Below the pieces are notes generated by a model. That model searched no databases. It was not told the DNA's origin and worked only from the letters and a program-made list of their open reading frames with translations. Positions 42,431-50,467 of a DNA stretch of 64,000 bases are shown one piece after another; position 1 is the stretch's first letter; every line of letters begins with the position of its first letter. Source of the stretch: Algihabitans albus (GTDB taxonomy: Bacteria; Pseudomonadota; Alphaproteobacteria; Kiloniellales; DSM-21159); assembly GCF_003572205.1 (NCBI RefSeq), contig NZ_QXNY01000005.1, positions 310,001-374,000 on the forward strand, written 5' to 3'. A program made the translations under genes and the position numbers.

Positions 42431-42921
42431 GCCTTATCTCGGAAAACACAGTCAACTTTGCTAGACGTGATTGCCATCGCCCTCCCCGAAGGTGAAGGTC
42501 TCAGGTTAGAATTGCGACAGGTACGCCGTTTCGTCTTTGAAAAGTTCAAATCGCACGTGGCTCACGACGAAGCACCTGCGCTCCGTTGCCTGACGATAGG
42601 CTCCGAAACCATGTTGTTCCGCTTTCCCCCCAAAAGCTCAATGATTTCAAAAACCTCTCTTTTTGTCGAACTGCGAGACGGAAACGCTTTTGGGAGTTTG
42701 TTTTTCTCTTTATATTTCAATGTAGTTATGAGCTTGTCGACAATGAAATGGGAATGAGTCAGAAGCGCCGGAGACAATTGGCGGCTTTCTGAGAGAGTCC
42801 CATAAACACCTGTTGTCAATGAGAAGATGCCTTAGCTACAGTTGCGGAAGATCGCAGCGAAGAACCGCTTCGAGCCTAAACTGACCGATGCTGCGCAGTG
42901 ACGCCAAAGATCTCTTTTGAC
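42431..42921. other. AT-richer non-coding spacer with a third att-like site
   Basis: No supported gene. Around 42600-42760 the base composition is clearly lower in GC than the neighbourhood. A 99-codon plus-strand frame (42458-42757) lacks recognisable content and ends in MKWE-stop within the att-like sequence. It could be old island-end DNA. Confidence 0.45.
42739..42757 (+). repeat. Third guaA-end-like (att-like) sequence
   Basis: gacaatgaaatgggaatga matches attR (38209-38227) at 15 of 19 positions and, with the following GTC, 18 of 22. It matches guaA itself at 14 of 19. It reads TMKWE-stop in frame. Confidence 0.4.
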
Positions 42922-43509
42922 TTATTCCGAAGATCTGATCGGGCCTGCGGACAAAAGCCGCTCTACATCCTGTCGCAAGTCTTCTGATCCTATGCCGGCG
43001 CGGGCGGCACCGGACAGACCTCGCAGAATCATGATGATCGTTCGAGCGTCGCCGCCTGCATCCGTCGCCCCAAGCGCGCGCAGGCGGTCTTCGATCACCC
43101 GTTGTGTCTTTACGACCTGATCCGCGAGGATCTCCTTTGCCTGACGGTTCGTGGTGGCGACATCTGTGCCGAGCACCAGGCACCCGGTCGCCCCAGGCTT
43201 GCCATAGGTTTCGGCTGCTCCAAACAGAACTCCGGTCCAAACCTGCTCCGGTGTTTTAGCGCTTTCCAAGGCGTCGCCGATGAAGCTGACGGAGGTGTGC
43301 GCGTAGCGGTCCACCACGCTGCGATAGAGGCCGATCTTGTTGCCGTAAGCCGCATAGAGACTGGTCTGCGTGATGCCGAGCGCGGCGCAGATCTCACCCA
43401 GCTTGGCCCCTTCATACCCATCCTGATGGAATTGTCGCTGTGCCTCGGCCAGCGCGACGTCAAGGTCAAACTTCCGTTTCCGGCCTCGGGTTTCTTTTTT
43501 TGTAGTCAT
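42922..43509 (-). CDS. TetR-family repressor
   Basis: A 195-residue regulator. The N-terminal HTH is clear (ALAEAQRQFHQDGYEGAKLG, EICAALGITQTSLYAAYGNKIGLY). The C-terminal half (GCLVLGTDVATTNRQAKEIL) is the usual ligand-binding helical domain. The ATG lies inside a direct repeat (43494-43516) whose second copy covers the divergent promoter of the monooxygenase/GST genes. It likely represses both and responds to an electrophile or aromatic compound that those genes deal with. Confidence 0.88.
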   Translation of the reverse strand: MTTKKETRGRKRKFDLDVALAEAQRQFHQDGYEGAKLGEICAALGITQTSLYAAYGNKIGLYRSVVDRYAHTSVSFIGDALESAKTPEQVWTGVLFGAAETYGKPGATGCLVLGTDVATTNRQAKEILADQVVKTQRVIEDRLRALGATDAGGDARTIIMILRGLSGAARAGIGSEDLRQDVERLLSAGPIRSSE

Positions 43510-43553
43510 AAAAACAGTATTCCTTGACTTTTTTCTGTAGTCATCAATACATT
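43494..43553 (+). promoter_or_regulatory. Promoter and duplicated operator between TetR and monooxygenase genes
   Basis: CTTTTTT-TGTAGTCAT-n-AA-n-AC appears at 43494-43515 and, with one extra base, at 43528-43550. The second copy spans the gap between TTGACT (43524-43529) and TACATT (43548-43553), an 18-base-spaced promoter for the plus-strand genes. A repressor bound there would block it. The first copy covers the TetR start codon. Confidence 0.5.
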
Positions 43554-43604
43554 AAAATCTATCGCGATGCCAGTCCCGGAAAATCGCGTCGGAAGGACCT
43601 CAGA

Positions 43605-44027
43605 ATGACCTATCGGATCAAAGCCACCGCAGCCGTAGCCGCAGCCGCGGCTGCGCTCACCATCGCCTTTGCCTTCCCGGCAGCGGCCCAGGAGGTAACG
43701 ATCGCTGCGGGAGGTGATCACGTCACGTTCATGAATGTGATGACCCCGAACGAAGGCGTCACGCTCGAACAGCTGGCCCGGCAACTGACCATCGCCATGG
43801 AAGATGATGCCAGCAGGATGCCCGGCTTTCAGACTGCCAGCGTCCATATCAGCCGCGACGACAGCTATGTCGTGAACTACGCGCAATGGGACGATGTCGC
43901 GTCGGTCGAGGCGGTGGTCGCAGCCCTTGGCGAAGGGCAACTGCCCGACCTTGCGCAGGCGTTCGCGATGTCCTCGCCGGAATTCCACCCCTACGACGTT
44001 TACAGCGTTACCCTGGTGGCGGAGTGA
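43605..44027 (+). CDS. Exported antibiotic-biosynthesis-monooxygenase (ABM)-like protein
   Basis: A 140-residue protein with an N-terminal signal peptide (Ala-rich segment to about residue 28, AFPAAAQE). It carries an ABM-type ferredoxin-like domain (HVTFMNVMTPNEGVTLEQLA, FQTASVHISRDDSYVVNYAQW). Members are small cofactor-free monooxygenases or stress proteins acting as dimers. Export is predicted from the signal; substrate unknown. Start ATG 43605 follows GGAAGGA. The stop overlaps the GST start (TGATG). Confidence 0.82.
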   Translation: MTYRIKATAAVAAAAAALTIAFAFPAAAQEVTIAAGGDHVTFMNVMTPNEGVTLEQLARQLTIAMEDDASRMPGFQTASVHISRDDSYVVNYAQWDDVASVEAVVAALGEGQLPDLAQAFAMSSPEFHPYDVYSVTLVAE

Positions 44028-44704
44028 TGGGCGATCTCGTCTTTCACTTCCATCCTTCGCCCAATCCGATGAAGGTCGCGCTGCTGCTAGAGGAAATCGG
44101 GCTCGATTACGATGTCGTACCAGTCGACACGTTCCGTGGCGCACAGCACGATCCGGCGTTTCGTAGTCTGAACCCGAATGCCAAGGTGCCGGTAATCGTC
44201 GACGATGAAACAATCGTCTTCGATTCGAATGCGATCCTTCTCCATCTGGCGGACAAGCACGGCCAGTTCATCCCCAAAGCCGATAGAGGCCGCGCGGCAA
44301 CGCTCAGTTGGCTCTTTTTCGTGGCGACGGGGTTGTCCCCGTTCTCGGGACAAGCCGTTCACTTCTGGCGTATGGCACCCGAGGACCTGCCCTACGCAAA
44401 GAACCGGTATCGCAAAGAAGTCATCCGTCACTACGAAGTCATGGAGCGGCGCCTGAACGAAGTGCCGTTTTTGGGCGGTGACGACTACAGCATTGCGGAC
44501 ATGGCCGCCTGGGGGTGGATGAGCTATGCGGCTTATGCGCTGGCCGAAGGATTGTCCGATTTCCCAAAGGTCAGTGCGCTTTTTGAGACGATTTCAGCGC
44601 GACCCGCGGCGACGCGGGCCATGGCTCTCAAGGCGCGGGATTTTGGCCTCAAGCAGGAGTTTGACGCCGACACGGCCCGCATTCTGTTTCCACAAAACGC
44701 ATGA
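44027..44704 (+). CDS. Glutathione S-transferase family protein
   Basis: A 225-residue GST. The N-terminal thioredoxin-like domain has LVFHFHPSPNPMKVALLLEE, the cis-Pro motif NAKVPVIV and the glutathione-binding VFDSNAILLHLA. The C-terminal helical domain has the N-capping motif YSIADMAAWGW. It resembles the YfcG/Ure2-like nucleophilic GSTs, which use an N-terminal Asn/Ser in place of Tyr. It should conjugate or reduce electrophiles and is co-translated with the ABM-like gene. Confidence 0.88.
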   Translation: MGDLVFHFHPSPNPMKVALLLEEIGLDYDVVPVDTFRGAQHDPAFRSLNPNAKVPVIVDDETIVFDSNAILLHLADKHGQFIPKADRGRAATLSWLFFVATGLSPFSGQAVHFWRMAPEDLPYAKNRYRKEVIRHYEVMERRLNEVPFLGGDDYSIADMAAWGWMSYAAYALAEGLSDFPKVSALFETISARPAATRAMALKARDFGLKQEFDADTARILFPQNA

Positions 44705-44734
44705 GAAAATGGGATAGGGCGCAACCTCACAGCT

Positions 44735-44777
44735 CTGTGCAACCTGCTGCCTAGAGGTTGCACAGCATTTTCCTTTT
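44735..44777 (+). terminator. Rho-independent terminator of the ABM-GST operon
   Basis: CTGTGCAACC (44735-44744) and GGTTGCACAG (44756-44765) form a perfect 10-bp stem with an 11-base loop, followed by CATTTTCCTTTT. Confidence 0.85.
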
Positions 44778-44939
44778 ATGAAACTGGGTTCTTCGCTGTA
44801 GTCGACCCCAAAGCGGCCATTGGGACCAAGCCGACCAGCGTCGGCAAGGTCCCGCCCATCGGACAGTATGGAGCCGTAACGCGAATGGCTTCTTCAAAGG
44901 GGGCGATGAAGAGAACGAAGGCGGGTCGGTGTCAAAGGG

Positions 44940-44965
44940 CGCCCCGCCTGGGGCCGGGCGGGGCG
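44940..44965 (-). terminator. GC-rich hairpin, possible terminator
   Basis: CGCCCCGCC and GGCGGGGCG form a perfect 9-bp stem with an 8-base loop. It lies about 75 bases downstream of the minus-strand epimerase remnant. No T-run follows on either strand, so this is tentative. Confidence 0.35.
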
Positions 44966-45041
44966 TTCGGCGACGCCTCAGTGCTTCGGCACCCACAACG
45001 AGCGGCTACCCGACCTCAAGTGCTGACCGGATCCCTGCACG

Positions 45042-45320
45042 TCAGGCGCGGTCGAAGGCTCTCTGCTCCACCAGCTGGTCGAAGTGCTCGGCCAGGGTCG
45101 TCTCCACAGGGCGCAGCGCGAGTCCGAGGCCCTCGCGTGCCCGTTCCGAAGAGAACGCGAGCGGATAACCAAGGTTGCGCCGGGCGAAAGGTAGCGGCAC
45201 GCCCGCGAAGGGGCAGGCGAGGATGGCGAGCGGTGTCGGGATCACCCAACGCGGCAACGGCCAGCGCCCGGCGACATGCTCCGCGAGAATGCGCCCGATC
45301 CCGCGCCGCTTCCAGCCGCG
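45042..45320 (-). pseudogene. C-terminal remnant of an NAD-dependent epimerase/dehydratase-like gene
   Basis: A minus frame reads the C-terminal part of an extended-SDR or epimerase (RILAEHVAGRWPLPRWVIP, ARRNLGYPLAFSSERAREG, LALRPVETTLAEHFDQLV). No nucleotide-binding N-terminus lies upstream. Other minus frames between 45300 and 45620 carry short plausible pieces (ADVVARVDRRFPEAQYEVPV) but no continuous protein, which indicates frameshifts and deletion. Substrate unknown; not functional. Confidence 0.5.
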
Positions 45321-45365
45321 CGCGGATCGCGGTCGACTCCCTCGGCTCTGAGCCCGTTGCCTCAA

Positions 45366-46098
45366 GAACGGGGACTTCGTACTGCGCCTCCGGAAATCGA
45401 CGATCGACGCGCGCCACTACGTCTGCCCGCTCAGTACGGCGTTCTGCGACTCGGCACAGACTCCGGGCATCTGCTCGATCTCGATGCCGTCGGTCTTCGC
45501 AACGTCGAGCATGCGCGTTTTGTCTGTGAACCCCTCCGACTCCAGGTGCCGGGTCGTGGTCGGGACATGGGCATGGCGGTCGCGCTGGTCGCCTTCGCGG
45601 TGCGGCGCAGGGATCGTCACGCCGACGACCAGAATGCGCGGGTAATCTGCGACCGCTCCTCCACGCCGATCTCGGACCGTGTGTGCAAGGGGAGCGGTCA
45701 GCTGTCACGAGGCTTTGCGAAAGTACTATTCGGATTTAGGGGGTCCGGATGAAACTCTGGCTACTCCAAGAGAGGCGACCGCACTGCAGCGCCAGGGAGT
45801 TATGCCAACGCGTCCCAAGCCAAACGGTATTTCGAGGTGTCCATTTTCCTGAGCTCTGTATTCATAAACGTGACCCGATGAGGCACAGGCGAGGAAGGTC
45901 CGCCTTGCACCCGAAACCAGACTCAATCGGGTCGGCCTGCAGACTTCCTAGGTTAGCCATAAACGGACCTCCATAGATGTTCACAATTAGAATTTTCATA
46001 TCTACCGACTCTCCGCTCGGGGCTGAAGGAATTCCAGCACATGTGATCGAAGACAAGTTCCTGCTGCGCACAATACGACAATCGCACCCACATCATGA
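45366..46098. other. Degraded region without a supportable gene
   Basis: Short minus-strand frames (for example 45417-45620) look partly coding but cannot be joined or named. From about 45740 to 46098 nothing is recognisable. The region probably contains pieces of genes broken during insertions nearby. Confidence 0.4.
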
Positions 46099-46512
46099 CT
46101 ACAGCGGTTCATCCAAACCGTTCGACAGAGAAATCCAAAGAACGAGTTGAGAGTCTGGCGAGTGACGCGAAAGATGGCCTTTACCATGTGTGTCTTCGAT
46201 GAGAACAAATTCGCCCGCAGCAACCTTCCGGACTTCACCGTCACTCGTCTCGTACTCTACTGAGCCATCTAGTCTCACTGTCAGCACTCGATCAGGCACT
46301 GTGTGCCAATCGACCTGGCGCATACCCGCCGGGATGCGGGTAAAGCGGACGCGCGATGCCGGATAACTGGCGGTAACATCGAACGGTATGGCCTCGGGGT
46401 GGACCGACACCTTTTTGGTCGGTATCTCGACCTCATCAAAATGCGATTCCCCATCCGGCGTGGCGTAGATGCGTAGGCACTTCACTGTGGCGGCCACCTT
46501 AGGGCTTACCAT
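46099..46512 (-). CDS. Cupin-like small protein
   Basis: A 137-residue protein that starts MVSPKVAATVKCLRIYATPDGE-like at 46512 (an ATG at 46581 would add 23 atypical residues). It reads VRFTRIPAGMRQVDWHTVP, GSVEYETSDGEVRKVAAGEF and VLIEDTHGKGHLSR, the two beta-barrel motifs of a cupin with His residues in the second motif. The fold is fairly clear, the function not. It sits alone amid decayed DNA with lower GC and may be recently acquired. Confidence 0.65.
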   Translation of the reverse strand: MVSPKVAATVKCLRIYATPDGESHFDEVEIPTKKVSVHPEAIPFDVTASYPASRVRFTRIPAGMRQVDWHTVPDRVLTVRLDGSVEYETSDGEVRKVAAGEFVLIEDTHGKGHLSRHSPDSQLVLWISLSNGLDEPL

Positions 46513-46709
46513 GACGAAACGACGTGTCCTTACCATGATGCAGTAGCAAAGCGGCACCGTCGTTGTGGTGAATGAGTCCACCTTGGATCATTTTTCACGT
46601 TTTCCAATCTGTCAAATTGACGGTGAAAAGGCATCCAAAACCAGACGTTTGGCGGGCTCGTTGCCGGACACAGCTCGATCGTGATTCAAACTCGCAGGGG
46701 CTTCGAATC

Positions 46710-47115
46710 ATGCGCTATGAACTCACCGATTCTGAATGATCAGTCATCCAACCTGTTCTGCCAAACAAGTCTCACGCTGTTCCTCGCGTTGACGACCGGC
46801 GTGTGTTGAACAGCATCTTCTGGGTCTTGCAATCAGGAGCGCTGTGGCGATATCTGCGGCCAGCATCCAACCTGCTACAACCGGTTCAATCGCTGACGCA
46901 AGGCGGGCATCTGGGACAACATCCTCGCGGCCATGACTGATAGTCGTAGCGCAGATGTCCAAACGCTCGACACGTCCATTGTAAGGGTGCATCAGCATGC
47001 AAGCCGCACCAGGACATGCGAGAGCAACCGCACAGGCCGCTCATGCGGTGGACTGACAACGAAAATCCACGCGGTTGTCGATGCCAAGGGGTTGCCCATC
47101 CGACTGGCTCGTAGC
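46710..47115 (+). mobile_element. Broken IS5-family transposase gene
   Basis: The first codons read MRYELTDSE, then TGA where relatives have Trp. The frame goes on as SVIQPVLPNK, VPRVDDRRVLNSIFWVL and QSGALWRYL, then a frameshift leads to TCYNRFNR, KAGIWDNILAAM, LDTSIVRVHQH and GGLTTKIHAVVDAKGLPIRLA. The C-terminal half with the last catalytic acidic residue is gone. This is an IS427-like IS5-family transposase with two stops, a frameshift and a 3' truncation. Confidence 0.85.
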
Positions 47116-47355
47116 GCCGCGTTGTCCAGCATCGTCTCCGCCAGGAGACGCTTCAGCTTTGCGTTCTTCGCCTCTGGCGTCCACAGCCTCTACGCCGCCG
47201 AACCGGGTCTTGTACTTGTAGAAGGTCGCATTTGAGATGCCGTGCCTGCGGGAGGTTTCCGTAGTCTTCTCTCAGCGGTCTTCGCCCCGGCATCTTGCTC
47301 GCGGATCGTCCCGATGATCCGCACCTCCGAAAATCGGCTTTTTCTCACGGTCCAT
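47115..47355 (-). mobile_element. IS3-family OrfA remnant
   Basis: On the minus strand the frames read RKSRFSEVRIIGTIREQDAGAKT, HGISNATFYKYKTRFGG and NAKLKRLLAETMLDN in turn, the ordered pieces of an IS407-like IS3-family OrfA. At least two frameshifts separate them. No OrfB is present. It abuts the truncated IS5-family gene at 47115, so one insertion probably cut the other. Confidence 0.75.
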
Positions 47356-47651
47356 CCTGTCTCTCGATGGGTACCGCCATCTCATGGTGGGATTTCAGAA
47401 GGGTGAGCCACGCCCTCTCCAGGTTCGAGTAATAACACTGTCGCCAACAGTTTAGCTGCTATAGCTAAAAGCTTGTGGCGCGGTCCGCCGGGCCGGCTGA
47501 ATGCTCTCCGACATTGGCGTGGAAGCCTCGAGAGAAGGTCGCCGCTTTGGCAGGCGCTGAAAGGGAGGTATGCGATCGTGACCAGGCCCGAAGATGCGGC
47601 TTGTTGGTTCGCCCCCATGCTGCAGAAGAACGTCGATATGACGTCGACGCC

Positions 47652-48243
47652 GTGACCGACGCAGCCGTCCTCGGCATCGAAGGTGTTTCCAAGATCTTCG
47701 AAACCGTCGAAGGCTCGCCTCTAGAGGCCCTGGCGGACACGAGCTTCGAGCCTCGGCGAAGGCGAATTCGTCTCCGTGATCGGGCCGAGCGGCTGCGGCA
47801 AGTCCACCCTGTTCAACATCATCGGCGGCCTGGAGACGGCCAGCAGCGGGCGGGTGATGGTGTACGGCAAGCCGGTCGACGGCTCCCACCACGATATCGG
47901 CATGGTGTTTCAGCAAGAGAGCGCCTTCCCCTGGCGCACGATTTTGGACAACGTGGCCTTCTCGCTGGAGGTGGCCGGAACGCCCAGGACGGAGCGCTAC
48001 GAGAAGGCGCAGCGCTTCATCGAGCTGGTCGGGCTGCAGGGCTTCGAGCGGAGCTATCCGCGCCAGCTATCCGGCGGCATGCGCCAGCGCGCCGCCATCG
48101 CGCGCACGCTGGCCTTCGAGCCGCGCATCCTGCTGCTGGACGAACCTTTCGCCGCGCTCGACGAGCAGACTCGCTTACTGCTCGGTGAACAGTTGCTCGA
48201 GATTTCTGCGGCGCTGCGCCAGACCGCCTTGCTGATCACCCGT
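47652..48243 (+). pseudogene. Frameshifted and truncated ABC transporter ATPase (SsuB/TauB type)
   Basis: From GTG 47652 one frame reads VLGIEGVSKIFETVEGSPLE and ALADTSF. An extra G near 47750 then shifts the frame, and the next frame continues EGEFVSVIGPSGCGKSTLFN (Walker A), the Q-loop VFQQESAFPW, the signature QLSGGMRQRAAIARTLA and Walker B ILLLDEPFAALDE. Similarity stops near 48243, before the H-loop. It belongs to the nitrate/sulfonate/taurine ATPase group. Its permease and binding-protein partners are absent, so it is not functional. Confidence 0.8.
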
Positions 48244-48301
48244 GAGCGGCCCCCACGAGGTGGTCCAGTAGCAATGTTAGTGAAGGGTTGGTCTTTGCAC
48301 C

Positions 48302-48475
48302 AGCGGTAGCCTGGCGGGCGGAGCCGGCTATATCTGGATCAACAACGTCAGTCAGCATTTCATCGGCGCCAACTTCGGCGGTTACAAGCAGTCCGGCATC
48401 GGTCGCGAGGAAGGGTTGGAAGAGCTGCTTTCTTTCACCCAATGCAAGAACGTCAACGTGACCCTCGATCCCTGA
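48302..48475 (+). pseudogene. C-terminal fragment of an aldehyde dehydrogenase
   Basis: The frame reads AGYIWINNVSQHFIGANFGG, YKQSGIGREEGLEELLSF and TQCKNVNVTL before TGA at 48473-48475. This is the last 50-55 residues of a betaine-aldehyde-dehydrogenase-like ALDH. The catalytic Glu and Cys lie upstream in the full family and are missing. It joins the truncated ABC ATPase with about 60 unassigned bases between, so a large deletion or insertion event ended here. Confidence 0.8.
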
Positions 48476-48497
48476 AGCACGACAGTGCTGGGATCCT

Positions 48498-49475
48498 TCA
48501 GAGCTGCGCCAGATGGCACTCCACCGAGCGGTCGTCGCCATGGCGCGGCAGCGGCGCCTCACGTGCGCACCGCGGTTCCGCGAGCGGGCAGCGCGTGTGA
48601 AAGCGGCATCCGCTGGGCGGGTCGAGTGGGTTGGGGAAGCTCGTTCCAAGTCCCAGTTCAGGTAGTCCCCCGCCCTCTTGCGGTACGAGCACCGCAGATC
48701 GCAGGGCTTGCGCATAGGGGTGCTTGGGGGCGTGGAAAACCGCATCGGTCGGTCCTGCCTCGACGATGCGACCGAGGTAGAGCACCGCCACTCTGTCTGT
48801 CATGTGCTCTACGACGGCAAGGTCGTGGCTGATAAAGAGCATGGCGACACCGGTTTCTCGACGCAGGTCGGCAAGCAAGTTGAGAATCTGTGCCTGGACG
48901 GAGACGTCCAGTGCCGAAGTCGGTTCGTCGCAGATCAGAAGCTCCGGGGCGATCGCCAAAGCGCGTGCGATCGCCGCTCTTTGGCGCTGCCCGCCGGACA
49001 GCTCGCGGGGAAAGGCTGCAGCGGCACGTGAGGGCAGGCCGACCTGATCCAGCAGCTGCGCTAACCGCCTGGCGCGGTCTGATGCATCGCCGATGCGATG
49101 GACCTTCAGCGGTAGCTCGATGATGTCGCCAATGCGCTGAGCAGGATTGAGCGAGCTGAAGGGGTCCTGAAATACTGGCTGTATGCGGCGTGCCAGCGAC
49201 TTACGGTCGATCGCGGCCAGGGGGCGGCCCTCGAGGCGAATGAGGCCTGCGCTGGGCGCCTCTAGGCCGAGCAGCAGTCGGGCCAGCGTGCTCTTGCCCG
49301 AGCCGCTCTCGCCGACCAGACCCAGGATGCCGCCCTTTGGAATGGTCAGGTCGACTCCGGCCAGCGCGTGCAGCGTCTTTTTCCCACGCAGCAGCCCCCG
49401 CGAAACGCGATAGCGTTTTTCGATGCTGCGAGCATCCAATAGCGGAACCGGGGAGGGGAGCGGTTCGGCGGTCAT
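48498..49475 (-). CDS. Dpp/Opp-type ABC transporter ATP-binding protein (DppF-like)
   Basis: A 325-residue ATPase. Walker A is GESGSGKST, the signature is LSGGQRQRAAIA, Walker B is LLICDEPTSALD, and the H-loop is FISHDL. The C-terminal oligopeptide-type extension with CRFHTRCPLAEPRC marks it as DppF/OppF. It energises uptake with the partner ATPase and the two permeases. The ATG at 49475 overlaps the upstream gene's stop by 4 bases. It is the last gene of the transport unit. Confidence 0.92.
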   Translation of the reverse strand: MTAEPLPSPVPLLDARSIEKRYRVSRGLLRGKKTLHALAGVDLTIPKGGILGLVGESGSGKSTLARLLLGLEAPSAGLIRLEGRPLAAIDRKSLARRIQPVFQDPFSSLNPAQRIGDIIELPLKVHRIGDASDRARRLAQLLDQVGLPSRAAAAFPRELSGGQRQRAAIARALAIAPELLICDEPTSALDVSVQAQILNLLADLRRETGVAMLFISHDLAVVEHMTDRVAVLYLGRIVEAGPTDAVFHAPKHPYAQALRSAVLVPQEGGGLPELGLGTSFPNPLDPPSGCRFHTRCPLAEPRCAREAPLPRHGDDRSVECHLAQL

Positions 49476-50467
49476 GCGCCGTCGCCTGCCGCAAGCGGGT
49501 TGAGACAACGGAGCCAGCGGTCGCCGCTGTCGGCCGGCAGTTGCAGAAGCGCCGGGACCGAGGTTTCGCAGTCCGGCTGGACGCGCGAACAGCGGCTGGA
49601 GAAGGCGCAGGCCTTGGGCGGCGCCACCAAGGACGGCACCGTTCCGGGGATCGTGCCGAGCGGCTGGCCCCGCTGTGCCGGATCGGGCCTCGGCACGCTG
49701 TCGAGCAGGCCGCGCGTGTAGGGATGACGCGGGCTGCCTAGAATGGTCCGAGCACCGCCGGTTTCCACAACCTGGCCCGCATACATCACGGCGATTCGGT
49801 CGGCGACGCGGGAGACCACGCCGAGATCGTGACTGATCAGAATGACGCCGATGCCGAACTCGCTCTGCAAGTCTTTCAGTAGCGCCAGAATCTGAATCTG
49901 GATCGTCACGTCGAGCGCGGTAGTGGGCTCGTCCGCAACGATCAGCGCTGGCATACACAGCACCGCCATGGCGATCATCACCCGCTGCCGCAAGCCGCCC
50001 GACAGTTCGTGAGGATACTGTCGAAGACGCAGCGGCGCGTTGCTGATCCCGACCCTTTCAAGCAGTTCGACTGCACGATTGCGCGCCGTTCGTCGGTCGC
50101 CGCCGCGGTGTCGACGGTAGACGGCGCTGAGCTGGTCGCCGATGCGAAAGGTCGGATTGAGGGCAGTCATCGGGTCTTGAAAGACCATTCCGATATGCGC
50201 CCCGCGCAAAGCTTCGACGGATGCGCCCCGGTCGGCCAGGAGGTCGCGTCCGTCGAAGGCGTAGCGATCCACCGACCAATGAGCCCGAGGCGGGAGCAGA
50301 CGGAGCAGGCTCAAAGCGGTCATGGACTTGCCGCAGCCGGATTCTCCGACCAGACAGAGCGTTTCGCCGCGCTCGACCCAGAGATCGACCCCGCGCACGG
50401 CCTCCAGTGGTCCGTCTGCGGTCGGCAGCGTGACCCGCAGACCGGCGAGGTCGAGAAGCCGGCTCAC
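49472..50467 (-). CDS. Dpp/Opp-type ABC transporter ATP-binding protein (DppD-like)
   Basis: A 331-residue ATPase with Walker [11 protein letters not shown]-loop [12 protein letters not shown], signature [14 protein letters not shown], Walker [13 protein letters not shown] and H-loop LISHDLG. The C-terminal [14 protein letters not shown] extension is DppD/OppD-like. Translation starts with GTG at 50467, overlapping the permease stop (GTGA); the longer upstream frame is a shadow within the permease gene. Confidence 0.92.
   Translation of the reverse strand: MSRLLDLAGLRVTLPTADGPLEAVRGVDLWVERGETLCLVGESGCGKSMTALSLLRLLPPRAHWSVDRYAFDGRDLLADRGASVEALRGAHIGMVFQDPMTALNPTFRIGDQLSAVYRRHRGGDRRTARNRAVELLERVGISNAPLRLRQYPHELSGGLRQRVMIAMAVLCMPALIVADEPTTALDVTIQIQILALLKDLQSEFGIGVILISHDLGVVSRVADRIAVMYAGQVVETGGARTILGSPRHPYTRGLLDSVPRPDPAQRGQPLGTIPGTVPSLVAPPKACAFSSRCSRVQPDCETSVPALLQLPADSGDRWLRCLNPLAAGDGA

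Larger units (their letters stand above)
38209..42757. mobile_element. Second accessory module, possibly a tandem guaA-end insertion
   Basis: The segment lies between the attR-like site and a third, weaker guaA-end-like sequence at 42739-42757. It carries a Zur-centred zinc module and several decayed genes and has no integrase. It may be the remnant of an older island that lost its recombinase or a part of one composite island. The boundary evidence on the right is 15 of 19 matches to attR, so this is tentative. Confidence 0.4.
44705..45041. other. Non-coding stretch with terminator and GC hairpin
   Basis: It holds the terminator of the ABM/GST operon (44735-44777) and a strong GC-rich hairpin (44940-44965). 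I see no gene; overlapping frames are Arg/Pro-rich shadows. Confidence 0.5.

Noticed and set aside
42458-42757. A 99-codon plus-strand frame ending in MKWE
   Set aside because: No ribosome site, no recognisable domain and AT-rich content. The last residues are explained by the att-like sequence.
46560-46581. GAATGAGTC near 46570 as a further att-like site
   Set aside because: Only the last ten bases match the attR region and the GAGTGG part is absent; it also lies at the 5' end of the cupin-like frame. Likely chance.
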